This document shows, piece after piece, positions 37,013 through 44,425 of a stretch of DNA of 64,000 nt. The notes under the pieces were generated by a model. It saw nothing but the letters and a program-made list of their open reading frames with translations. It had not been told where the DNA came from and ran no database searches. Within the stretch, counting starts at the first letter, position 1. The number at the start of each line of letters is the position of its first letter. The position numbers and the translations under genes were made by a program. The stretch covers positions 3,173-67,172 of the forward strand of contig JBAZZU010000012.1 in the NCBI GenBank assembly GCA_041658605.1. Direction: 5' to 3'. This DNA comes from JBAZWE01 sp041658605 (lineage in GTDB: Bacteria > Actinomycetota > Thermoleophilia > BMS3ABIN01).

Positions 37013-37593
37013 GACTCAACCTCCTCGCGGGTCGCTTCCAGTACGATCTCGTCCTTCCCATCGACTTCCGACAGGCGTACGTTGATACGCTCGTCCTGGG
37101 AAGTGGGAAGATTCTTGCCGACAAAATCAGGCCGGATCGGCAGTTCGCGGTGGCCGCGATCGACCAGCACCGCCAGCTGGATGCAGGACGGGCGGCCATA
37201 ATCGAAGAGCGCATCGATGGCGGCGCGAATGGTGCGCCCTGTGAAAAGCACATCGTCGACCAGCACGATGGTCATGTCGTCGATACCGAAGGGAAGGTTG
37301 GTGCCCTTGATCTCCGGCTGCGCCAGGCGCGAGCGGACAGTGAGGCTTCCGCGCGCGGCGACATCGTCACGGTAAAGGGAGATGTCGAGTTCGCCCACGG
37401 CAATCTCCCGGCCGGTGAACTGCTCGATGAGTTTGGCGAGGCGATGCGCCAGGTGGGCGCCGCGGGTATGGATACCAACGAGAGCCAGCTGCCCCGGGTC
37501 CTGGTCTTTTTCAAGGATCTCATGGGAGATGCGGACGATTGTGCGCCCGAGCTGGTCAGCGGAAACTACTGTCTTAACAAAAACGCCGCTCAC
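37009..37593 (-). CDS. pyrR: PyrR, pyrimidine operon regulator / uracil phosphoribosyltransferase
   Basis: A PRPP-binding protein (VLVDDVLFTGRTIRAAID) that binds pyr mRNA when UMP or UTP is high. The frame could begin at a GTG at 37605, but the GTG at 37593 overlaps the stop of a leader peptide as GTGA, the classic coupling arrangement, and fits the family N-terminus. First gene of pyrR-B-C-carA-carB-K-D. Confidence 0.93.
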   Translation of the reverse strand: MSGVFVKTVVSADQLGRTIVRISHEILEKDQDPGQLALVGIHTRGAHLAHRLAKLIEQFTGREIAVGELDISLYRDDVAARGSLTVRSRLAQPEIKGTNLPFGIDDMTIVLVDDVLFTGRTIRAAIDALFDYGRPSCIQLAVLVDRGHRELPIRPDFVGKNLPTSQDERINVRLSEVDGKDEIVLEATREEVES

Positions 37594-37658
37594 ACGCGGG
37601 TCCACGATGCGGACACGCAGCGGCGGCTATGGGCAAACTTACCTGTTGGAAGGCTCAT
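37590..37658 (-). CDS. 22-residue leader peptide coupled to pyrR
   Basis: ATG at 37658, five bases after GGGAG, opens a 22-codon frame that ends in TGA overlapping the pyrR GTG. Its ribosome site is inside the predicted PyrR-binding element, so PyrR bound to RNA would block it and, by coupling, the operon. The peptide sequence itself has no recognisable feature. Confidence 0.55.
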   Translation of the reverse strand: MSLPTGKFAHSRRCVSASWTRV

Positions 37659-37662
37659 ATTG

Positions 37663-37686
37663 CTCCCTTGTCAGCCTCACTGGGCG
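37663..37686 (-). promoter_or_regulatory. Predicted PyrR RNA-binding element
   Basis: The minus strand reads CCCAGTGAGGCTGACAAGG, matching the conserved loop of PyrR-binding sites (CCAGNGAGGCTNNNAAGG as I recall it). It overlaps the leader-peptide ribosome site AAGGGAG. This points to translational repression, as described for mycobacterial PyrR, rather than Bacillus-type attenuation. Confidence 0.7.
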
Positions 37687-37716
37687 TGAATTAAAGGGTG
37701 ATGCACAAGCAATAGT

Positions 37717-37746
37717 AGTTTATCGGAAGAGGTGGGTGGGAGTCAA
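37717..37746 (-). promoter_or_regulatory. Promoter of the pyr operon
   Basis: The minus strand reads TTGACT (37746-37741), 18 bases, TAAACT (37722-37717). Transcription from here would give a leader of about 50 bases carrying the PyrR element. Confidence 0.55.
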
Positions 37747-37821
37747 ATGGCGGCTGGAAATCGACCTGCCGCCCGAGATCATACGACTAGCAGCGGCCGA
37801 TTGCCATTTACGAATCATAGC

Positions 37822-37853
37822 CGGGCGGCAGCCTCTACCGAGGCTGCCGCCCG
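37822..37853. terminator. Strong hairpin terminator between the pyr promoter and the RiPP-like gene
   Basis: CGGGCGGCAGCCTC (37822-37835) pairs perfectly with GAGGCTGCCGCCCG (37840-37853) over TACC. It closes the unit of the two genes at 37956-40336. The T-tract is weak. Confidence 0.65.
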
Positions 37854-37955
37854 ATTCAATTTCATAGATTCAATTAATTCCAAGCCTCAAGCTAACCACT
37901 CCTGAGGCATCTTCCGGTTACCATACAGAGATCAAGCTACCGATGTCAGTTAACC

Positions 37956-38084
37956 CTATGCAAACGGGTCAAATGGAACACTTCCCTGACACTCCCAGCA
38001 CTGTTCTGCCGTAAGCTCCCTGAGACTGCCGAGCTTGGTCAGTTCCGGCTGTTCGTACGGTTCCCGCATTTCGTTTTCTGCCAT
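37956..38084 (-). CDS. Orphan RiPP precursor-like peptide (lasso-type leader)
   Basis: 42 residues from the ATG at 38084, six bases after GGGGAG. The N-terminal part carries YEQPELTKLGSLRELT, which fits the YxxPxLxxLGxxxxLT leader recognised by the RRE of lasso-peptide systems. The putative core is AEQCWECQGSVPFDPFA, with a CxxC. It lacks the Gly usual at core position 1, and no lasso protease, cyclase or RRE gene is in the window. It begins 36 bases after the secreted repeat protein and is probably co-transcribed with it. Function unknown. Confidence 0.65.
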   Translation of the reverse strand: MAENEMREPYEQPELTKLGSLRELTAEQCWECQGSVPFDPFA

Positions 38085-38119
38085 ATCCATCTCCCCAATA
38101 CCGAGATTAGACCTGCGAT

Positions 38120-40336
38120 TTAAGGATAGAAGTACTCGGTTAAGCATTGATCATATGCACATGCCGTATTGGTGAATTTATATGTTGTCACACCCACCGG
38201 CCAGTAGTACTTCACCGAGAATGAGACAGAACCGCCCGGCGCAATATCACCAAGCACCGGCAACGGAGACGGGCTCGTCAGGTAAATACCATTCGTCGCC
38301 ATCATGCTTAACATGCCTACATTATATGCGCTGGGGCCAATATTATCCATACGGTAATCCACCGTTACCCACCGGTATGGATCGCCGGCGACGACGTAAG
38401 GCCCTTTCACCTTGAAGAGCGTGAGGTTTGGCCTGCCGCTGCTCTTGCAGAAGGTGCCGTTTGCAGTTCCTGTGTTGCCTGCGGCATCGGTAGCGTAGAT
38501 TACAACAGAATGCGGTCCATACGCGACACCGGATGTCGGACAGCTGATATTCCCGACGATAACAGTACAGGCGATATCCGGACCTCCGTCAATCCTGGCC
38601 ACAGCCGAAACCACGCCGACTTCATCTGTAGCTGAGCCGGTTATCGTCGGATCCCCACTTTCATAGATGGTGTCAGAGGGACCGCCATATGTCACGATCG
38701 GTGCGGTAGTGTCTACGACTGTCACCGTCAAAGTGCCCGTGCCGGTGTTGCCTGCGCCGTCAGAGGCCGAGCAGGTCACTGTCGTGCTTCCAAGCGGGAA
38801 GGTCGAGCCGGAGGCCGGAGTGCAGCTGGTCAGGTCAGTGCCGTCCACAATGTCCGTGGCGCCTGACGTAAAGTAGACCACTGCGCCGGATGGGCCTATG
38901 GCCTCAACCGTCACATTGCCTGAAGTGGTCACTGCCGGTGCGGTGGTGTCTGCAACGGTCACCGTAAGTGCGGCTGTGCCCGTGTTGCCAGCGGCGTCAG
39001 TAGCCGAGCAGGTCACTGTCGTACTTCCCAGCGGGAAGGTCAAGCCGGAGGCGGGTGTGCAGCTGGTGCCGCCGACTACGCCGCTGAGCGCGTCAGTAGC
39101 ATATGTATCGAAGCTGGCGGATGATCCGGACGGACCTGTAGCCTCAACGATCAAGTTGCCGGAGGTAGTCACGGCAGGTGGAGTCTTATCGATCATAACA
39201 GTAGCCGTTTTTGTGGTTTCCACGTTTCCAGCCACATCCTGTGAGCGGTAAGTGATCGTATGGATGCCGTCTCCGTTTACTGCTACAGCTAAACCATACT
39301 GCGATGCTCCCGCGTCAAGCTCATATGTAGTGGAAGCGCATCCACTTCCGGCATCGGTACAGGCGAGAGTTACGCTCACATCGATATTCTGCCAGCCCGT
39401 GGGAGCATTATCAGTAGTCACCGGCGCCGTGCAATCACCGCTGCCGTTTACAACCGTGCTGCTCGTCGTGGTGTTGCCGGCTTTGTCGGTGACAGTCACA
39501 ACAACCTGGTGAGGACCGCAGCTCAGGGTGCCCACTATCGGACAGGTATAGCCGCTCGAACTGGATCCATCACGATCGTCATCCAAATCGTTGTATCTAC
39601 CATCGGACTTATGATGGCCGCCTAAGGAGTCTTCATAGTACGCGTCATGATCTTCATCGCGGCCGTCGTGATCGTCGTCGTAACCGTCGTGGTCATTGTC
39701 ATAATCGTCCCGGTCCTCGTCCCGGCCGTCATGATCATCGTCATAGCCGTCGTGGTCGTCATCGCAGCCGGTTCCTGCGGCATTACAGTTGAGCCTGATT
39801 CCATCAACATAAACCACAACGGATGCGATACCGCTTGAGGGATCCGGATCGTGATACTTGACAGCAACGTTAGATGTGCTTGCCGTAATGCTGTCGATGA
39901 CAGGTGCAACCGTATCAGTTACTGTTACTTCGTGATCTTCGTCTTTTCTGTTGCCGTATTTATCCTTTACAGAAACGCGGACGTTATGTTTCCCTGGCTT
40001 CATGCCGGAGGCCGTACAGCTGACTTTTCTATTGGTTTTCAGACAACCTGTTACCATGGCGTCGGGAATAGTTACACTGTCACTTTCTGAATCGATCTCG
40101 CTATCAACATCCAGAAAGTCAGCCTCTACCGTATGCGAGTTTTCATAGGATGTTCTCTTCGTCTCGACGCGGGTGATCAGCGGAGCGGTCGTGTCATAGC
40201 CACTCAAACTTGTGGTTGATATCGTTAAAACCTGAGCATACGCAGCACCAGCAAACATACTCAATCCAAAAAATACCCCAACTGCCAGTACTGATATCCT
40301 GTAAAACCATTTTGAAAGAGCTGGGTCTTCTTTCAT
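38120..40336 (-). CDS. Secreted Ig/HYR-repeat protein with Asp/His-rich block
   Basis: 738 residues with a signal peptide cut after AGAAYA (about residue 34). Several Ig-like or HYR-like repeats follow, each opening with a TTAP or TVAPV motif and holding DAAGNTG(T/A) turns; one stretch is nearly duplicated (FPLGSTTVTCSATDAAGNTG). Residues about 190-255 form an Asp/His-rich block of DDDHDGYDDDHDGRDEDR units, plausibly metal-binding. The C-terminal 110 residues form a separate beta domain. It is released or surface-bound; no sortase or anchor motif is seen. AGGAGGG precedes the ATG. Confidence 0.82.
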   Translation of the reverse strand: MKEDPALSKWFYRISVLAVGVFFGLSMFAGAAYAQVLTISTTSLSGYDTTAPLITRVETKRTSYENSHTVEADFLDVDSEIDSESDSVTIPDAMVTGCLKTNRKVSCTASGMKPGKHNVRVSVKDKYGNRKDEDHEVTVTDTVAPVIDSITASTSNVAVKYHDPDPSSGIASVVVYVDGIRLNCNAAGTGCDDDHDGYDDDHDGRDEDRDDYDNDHDGYDDDHDGRDEDHDAYYEDSLGGHHKSDGRYNDLDDDRDGSSSSGYTCPIVGTLSCGPHQVVVTVTDKAGNTTTSSTVVNGSGDCTAPVTTDNAPTGWQNIDVSVTLACTDAGSGCASTTYELDAGASQYGLAVAVNGDGIHTITYRSQDVAGNVETTKTATVMIDKTPPAVTTSGNLIVEATGPSGSSASFDTYATDALSGVVGGTSCTPASGLTFPLGSTTVTCSATDAAGNTGTAALTVTVADTTAPAVTTSGNVTVEAIGPSGAVVYFTSGATDIVDGTDLTSCTPASGSTFPLGSTTVTCSASDGAGNTGTGTLTVTVVDTTAPIVTYGGPSDTIYESGDPTITGSATDEVGVVSAVARIDGGPDIACTVIVGNISCPTSGVAYGPHSVVIYATDAAGNTGTANGTFCKSSGRPNLTLFKVKGPYVVAGDPYRWVTVDYRMDNIGPSAYNVGMLSMMATNGIYLTSPSPLPVLGDIAPGGSVSFSVKYYWPVGVTTYKFTNTACAYDQCLTEYFYP

Positions 40337-40656
40337 CCCCTATCCCTCCTAATAGATTTGACGAGCCGGGTTTTGGCCCCGGTACCCTCTCGCCGCCCGC
40401 CTCCTGAAAAAGTAGGTTTATAATGATAGTCTTTTTCAGTACATTTGTCACCTTTTATTGTTTGATATCACGGTGGAAGATATTTGCGGATATGTCAGCA
40501 CCTGAAACGCCATTTTTGGCCCTATGGCAGACATGGAGCAACCCGTCAGACGTTATGTTGTTTCTGAAGCAGATTTGTTCGTTTTGCAGGCAAAAGATCT
40601 TGTTGTATATGATACAGACTGACTTTTCCAGCAACAATGATCTGAAACAATTGCGT

Positions 40657-41376
40657 CTATAGTTCTCCTATTGCTTCCATAATGCGGCGCGCGGCTTCAC
40701 GATAGGATCGACCCTTGGACATGCCGGAAATATCGAGATCAACGGGTTTTCCAACCGTCACCGTGACGTGAGGGCGGTGCGGCCGGCGGTTACGCACGAC
40801 CTGGTCATTGCCGCGCAGCCGGACCGGAATAACGGGGACACCAAGCTTTACGGCAAGCATGCCGACACCCGCCTGCGGCTCACCGAAATGACCGTCACGA
40901 AAACGGGTTCCTTCCGGAAACATGCCTATGATGTGGCCAGCCTCCACCAGTTCCTGCGCGCTGCGGATAGCCTCCCGGTCGGATTCCCCCCGCCTTACGC
41001 GGAACGCGCCCACCTTGTAGAGGTACCAGCCGAGGACAGGCACTTTCAGGATCTCGGCCTTGCCCATCCAGCGTATGTAACCCGGATAAGACAGACAAAG
41101 GAAGGGCGGGTCCATGTTGCTGGAGTGGTTAGAGGCGATGATCGCCGGCCCGTTCTCCGGCCAGTTTTCAGCGCCGACCACTTTTATCCCGTAAATCAGC
41201 CGCAGAGGTCTGGTTATCAGCACCCGCGAAACGGCGTAGATTACCGGGGATAATCTGTCCGCTGATATTTCAGACAAATTCAGCCACCTCTCCAGGAAAG
41301 TGATGATCTGGTCCTGTTGCAGTTCAACTTCTTCTCGCCGCGACTTGATTAACACTTGGGCGAGCAGGAATACCAC
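40657..41376 (-). CDS. 1-acyl-sn-glycerol-3-phosphate acyltransferase (PlsC-like)
   Basis: 239 residues. The acyltransferase motifs are present: NHSSNMDP (HX4D), GAFRVRRGE, FPEGTRF and VPVIPVRLRG. It acylates lysophosphatidic acid at the membrane during phospholipid synthesis. The start is uncertain: the GTG at 41376 lacks a ribosome site and the first 40 residues are not family-like. It lies alone between two surface-protein genes. Confidence 0.85.
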   Translation of the reverse strand: MVFLLAQVLIKSRREEVELQQDQIITFLERWLNLSEISADRLSPVIYAVSRVLITRPLRLIYGIKVVGAENWPENGPAIIASNHSSNMDPPFLCLSYPGYIRWMGKAEILKVPVLGWYLYKVGAFRVRRGESDREAIRSAQELVEAGHIIGMFPEGTRFRDGHFGEPQAGVGMLAVKLGVPVIPVRLRGNDQVVRNRRPHRPHVTVTVGKPVDLDISGMSKGRSYREAARRIMEAIGEL

Positions 41377-41478
41377 ATTATTCTATCACTGGTCATCGGC
41401 AGGAAAAATCAATGGGTTTCATGACATATCTATTTTGAACGCGAATCAGTCTTACAGGAGAGAGTGCGATAAAAATAA

Positions 41479-41502
41479 GGCCGGGCGCGTAAGCGCCCGG
41501 CC
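41479..41502 (-). terminator. Rho-independent terminator of the pilin operon
   Basis: GGCCGGGCGC (41479-41488) pairs with GCGCCCGGCC (41493-41502) over a four-base loop. On the minus strand it is followed by TTATTTTTAT. It lies 39 bases beyond the PilX-like stop. Confidence 0.8.
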
Positions 41503-41540
41503 ATTGCAGTCGTCAGTTCATTTGTTGAAATCCATAGAGA

Positions 41541-43133
41541 TCAAAGGACTTCGTAATTCTCCTTAATAGCTACAAGCTCTCCGGTGCCTGTCCATGTCCA
41601 CCATCCCGCCGGCAGGTTGACGTTAGCCAGGAAAGCATCATCATACTGGAGATCGATGTTCACCGAATATACACGGTGATTCCAATTGTGATGCCAGTCG
41701 TCGTTTTCATGGTCTTCATTGTAGTCTCCGGTGCAGCTGCCGGTACTATGTCCATGATCATGCTCGTCGTCGTGCTCATGGTCGTGGTGTTCGAAGCCTG
41801 ATCCCTGAGCGTCGAAAGTAACCGGACCACTGACAACCACCGAACCATACATCAAGAGGTTGCCGGTCACGTTCAAGGCTGTAGTCCCATTCTTGGCTCC
41901 CGCATATACGAGGGCGCCTGCGCCCTGCTTGCCGATAATGACTTCATTGGTCATATTGATCGTGCCGCGGTCGGCCATGATGGCTATGCCGTTCCTCGGC
42001 TGCAGCCGGATGCCGGGACCCTCGAGGTTTATCGCGCTGATATTGGAGTTACCGCCAGTAGTTCGTTCGGTCCAGATTGTCGTCGTAATCTCCGGCGAAT
42101 TGCAGTCACCCACAATCCGTATCTGATAACTAGTGACCGCCGAATATATCCTTACCGCGTTATATGAACCATATGCAGCCTGGAAGTTCGCAGCCGAGAT
42201 CGACCATACCCTTGTGTAGGAGTTACGGGTCCACCCACCAGTGTAGGTGCTGGCGTTCGGTAGCGTGATGCTGCGAACATTAGTGGAACTTGCCAGCGTT
42301 GCCGTTGGAAAGGCCACATAACCAGCGCGCACCGGCTGATTTCCAATCGGGTTCGGACCGCTCTTGCTGCCAGTGTATGTGGCGGTGTCTGTGTACCCAT
42401 CCCGCGAGAGGAAGGTAACCGTCCCGGGGGCCTGATAGTATTCATGATCACTGTCGTGATGATCTTCGTCGTCATGGCCCCAGTCATCGCCAGTCTGCGA
42501 TGTGTCGAAGGTCATGTTGCCATTGACACCGATTTTACCGGTAAGAGCTATGTTGGCCGATGCGTAACCATGTCCATCATCATCATAATCATGGTCCTCG
42601 TCTCCATGATGCCCGTCATAATCCGTACTGCGCGCCCTGAAGGTGGCCGTGGTAGTACTTGTCTGTTTGCCTGGCAGTAGCACGTAGTTGAATACGTCGG
42701 GAGTATACTTGATCGAAACGCGGACAGTCCTGGTTTCATTTCCGGATAAATCATAACCCGTTGCGGTTACCAGCACGTTGCCGGCACTGTTGGGATCCCG
42801 ATGCGTCCAGACCTGGTAAGTGCCAACGGCGTTACCCTGACCGTCGTTCATCTGCTGGGGCGCATCATAGAAGGCGGTGGCCGTCGTTGGAATATTCCCC
42901 CCGGGATAAACTGTGTAATAGTTGGCGACTGTTACCGCGATTACATCATCGACGCCGGACTCCGCGACATTCTGCGCCATGGAAATACGCTGGTCGTTGC
43001 CGACGGTCTTTTCACTGTTCATTGACAGCGTAACCACCGTAGTGCCTATGACCAGCATCAAAGATAATATCGCCAAAGCGATGATAAGCGCCGCCCCCCG
43101 TTCATCTGTGCCCAGTCTGACAAACGGGCCCAT
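41541..43133 (-). CDS. PilX-like type IV pilus assembly protein with Asp/His-rich inserts
   Basis: 530 residues. The N-terminus has the PilX-type ERGAALIIALAILSLMLVIG membrane helix followed by NSEKTVGND and AQNVAESGVDD. The body is beta-rich with three Asp/His-rich inserts at about residues 175-195, 215-235 and 455-490, where most residues are His, Asp or Glu. These resemble the acidic/His block of the nearby secreted protein and suggest metal binding. Third gene after two prepilins. It is longer than most PilX proteins. Confidence 0.8.
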   Translation of the reverse strand: MGPFVRLGTDERGAALIIALAILSLMLVIGTTVVTLSMNSEKTVGNDQRISMAQNVAESGVDDVIAVTVANYYTVYPGGNIPTTATAFYDAPQQMNDGQGNAVGTYQVWTHRDPNSAGNVLVTATGYDLSGNETRTVRVSIKYTPDVFNYVLLPGKQTSTTTATFRARSTDYDGHHGDEDHDYDDDGHGYASANIALTGKIGVNGNMTFDTSQTGDDWGHDDEDHHDSDHEYYQAPGTVTFLSRDGYTDTATYTGSKSGPNPIGNQPVRAGYVAFPTATLASSTNVRSITLPNASTYTGGWTRNSYTRVWSISAANFQAAYGSYNAVRIYSAVTSYQIRIVGDCNSPEITTTIWTERTTGGNSNISAINLEGPGIRLQPRNGIAIMADRGTINMTNEVIIGKQGAGALVYAGAKNGTTALNVTGNLLMYGSVVVSGPVTFDAQGSGFEHHDHEHDDEHDHGHSTGSCTGDYNEDHENDDWHHNWNHRVYSVNIDLQYDDAFLANVNLPAGWWTWTGTGELVAIKENYEVL

Positions 43134-43144
43134 TGCTGACCTCC

Positions 43145-43789
43145 TTAGTAGTTCCGAAGATTTATCTGTGTCGAGGACACAGTTGATTCCCTGTCTGAAT
43201 GTCCCTTGCTTTCGGTAACCAGGAACGCTACCTTTATCGAGCGCACACTCCTGGGGTTGCTTACTGGAGCCGCTATCTGAGTGCCGTCGGCCCCGTAGTA
43301 TGTGAAGATGGGAGCATCCGGTGAGACCCGCTCCACCGTGGTCTCGAGTTCACTCTGGCCCACATCGATCAGCTTGTGATCTGTGGAAACCGGGGTGACC
43401 GGTAGAGTCGCGGGCCAGGTAGCGGAGTACCTCCTGATAATCGTCGGGCTCGATTCTCCGACGGGCGTCGCGAATTCATAAGTGACCCAGGTCCCCTGCT
43501 GCGTGGGTACGGTAAGCGCATCGGCCTGGAAGATCGGCTGATTGTTCAGGGTGTCCGTCCTCTTTGCCTCTGAGACCTGTAATTCCATATCGTATAGGAC
43601 CTTGCGAACATCCAGCTGTGATCTGAACTCGGTGGTTATCTTGTCCTGTGTCCGTATACTCATGATCAGCATTGCCGTTATTCCCACCATGGCTATCGAC
43701 AGGAGTGAGATGGTCACCAGTGATTCCACCAGGCTTAATCCTGACTCGGAGGATAACTTCAGGCTTCTTCTGTTCCAGAAAGAGGCCAT
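43145..43789 (-). CDS. Type IV prepilin-like protein (PilV/PilW type)
   Basis: 214 residues. A basic leader ends in the prepilin peptidase site ESG|LSLVESLV, with the Glu at +5 and a hydrophobic helix after it. The rest is a beta-rich pseudopilin body. A minor pilin that probably helps start pilus assembly. It lies between the other prepilin and the PilX-like gene. Confidence 0.83.
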   Translation of the reverse strand: MASFWNRRSLKLSSESGLSLVESLVTISLLSIAMVGITAMLIMSIRTQDKITTEFRSQLDVRKVLYDMELQVSEAKRTDTLNNQPIFQADALTVPTQQGTWVTYEFATPVGESSPTIIRRYSATWPATLPVTPVSTDHKLIDVGQSELETTVERVSPDAPIFTYYGADGTQIAAPVSNPRSVRSIKVAFLVTESKGHSDRESTVSSTQINLRNY

Positions 43790-43794
43790 TCAGC

Positions 43795-44313
43795 CTAGCT
43801 GCCCGTCATGTCGGTGCGACCGACGATTGTTGACAGTTTGATGGAACCAGCAGGCTCAGGTGCGCTCCATGAGACCGTGATGATTATCTCCTTGGTTGAA
43901 GACGTGTTTGCCCGCGAAGTGTTGATGACTTTTCTTACGTCACGCGTCACGCTGTACGTGACTCCGGCGCTGACTACTGTTTCATAAGGCGCCAGTCCCG
44001 GATAACCGTTTTCCTGCTTGACCTGCTGGCCATTTGTCGCGGAGCTGTAGGTCGTCGCGACGGTGTTGTTGCCAATCGCGTCAAAGGTCATGCTTTTTGC
44101 CTTGTCGATCTCGCTGGAGGCGACCTCACGCGCGTGCATGCGTGTGGATGTAGTAACTGTGGTCCTCAAGCCCACCTGCAGGAGAACGGCAAGCGGGATT
44201 ATCGCTCCGGTCAGAAGGGATAACGCGATAAGTGTTTCGATTACAGTGAATCCACTGGCTCGACGGAGAACTCTTGATATACCCCTCAATGGCTTTCCTC
44301 TGTTTAGAATCAC
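43795..44313 (-). CDS. Type IV prepilin-like protein (PilV type)
   Basis: 172 residues with the prepilin cleavage motif SG|FTVIETLIALSLL after a basic leader. First gene of a three-gene minor-pilin operon; the core pilus motor and secretin genes are not in this window. Confidence 0.83.
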   Translation of the reverse strand: MILNRGKPLRGISRVLRRASGFTVIETLIALSLLTGAIIPLAVLLQVGLRTTVTTSTRMHAREVASSEIDKAKSMTFDAIGNNTVATTYSSATNGQQVKQENGYPGLAPYETVVSAGVTYSVTRDVRKVINTSRANTSSTKEIIITVSWSAPEPAGSIKLSTIVGRTDMTGS

Positions 44314-44322
44314 TTCTGAAAA

Positions 44323-44366
44323 AGCGCTAAAAACCGAAGCTTTAGCGCTGCATATATCGGCTAAAG
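44323..44366 (-). promoter_or_regulatory. Competing hairpins between acs and the pilin operon
   Basis: AGCGCTAAA (44323-44331) pairs with TTTAGCGCT (44341-44349), and on the minus strand the stem runs into TTTTC, as in a terminator. The CTTTAGC/GCTAAAG pair (44340-44346 with 44360-44366) uses the same central arm, so the two stems exclude each other. This may be just the acs terminator, or an attenuator for the pilin genes. Confidence 0.5.
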
Positions 44367-44425
44367 TCGGATTTTCTTGAATGCAAAACGGGGGGTATAT
44401 ATGACTGTCAGAGCTTTATCGGGGT

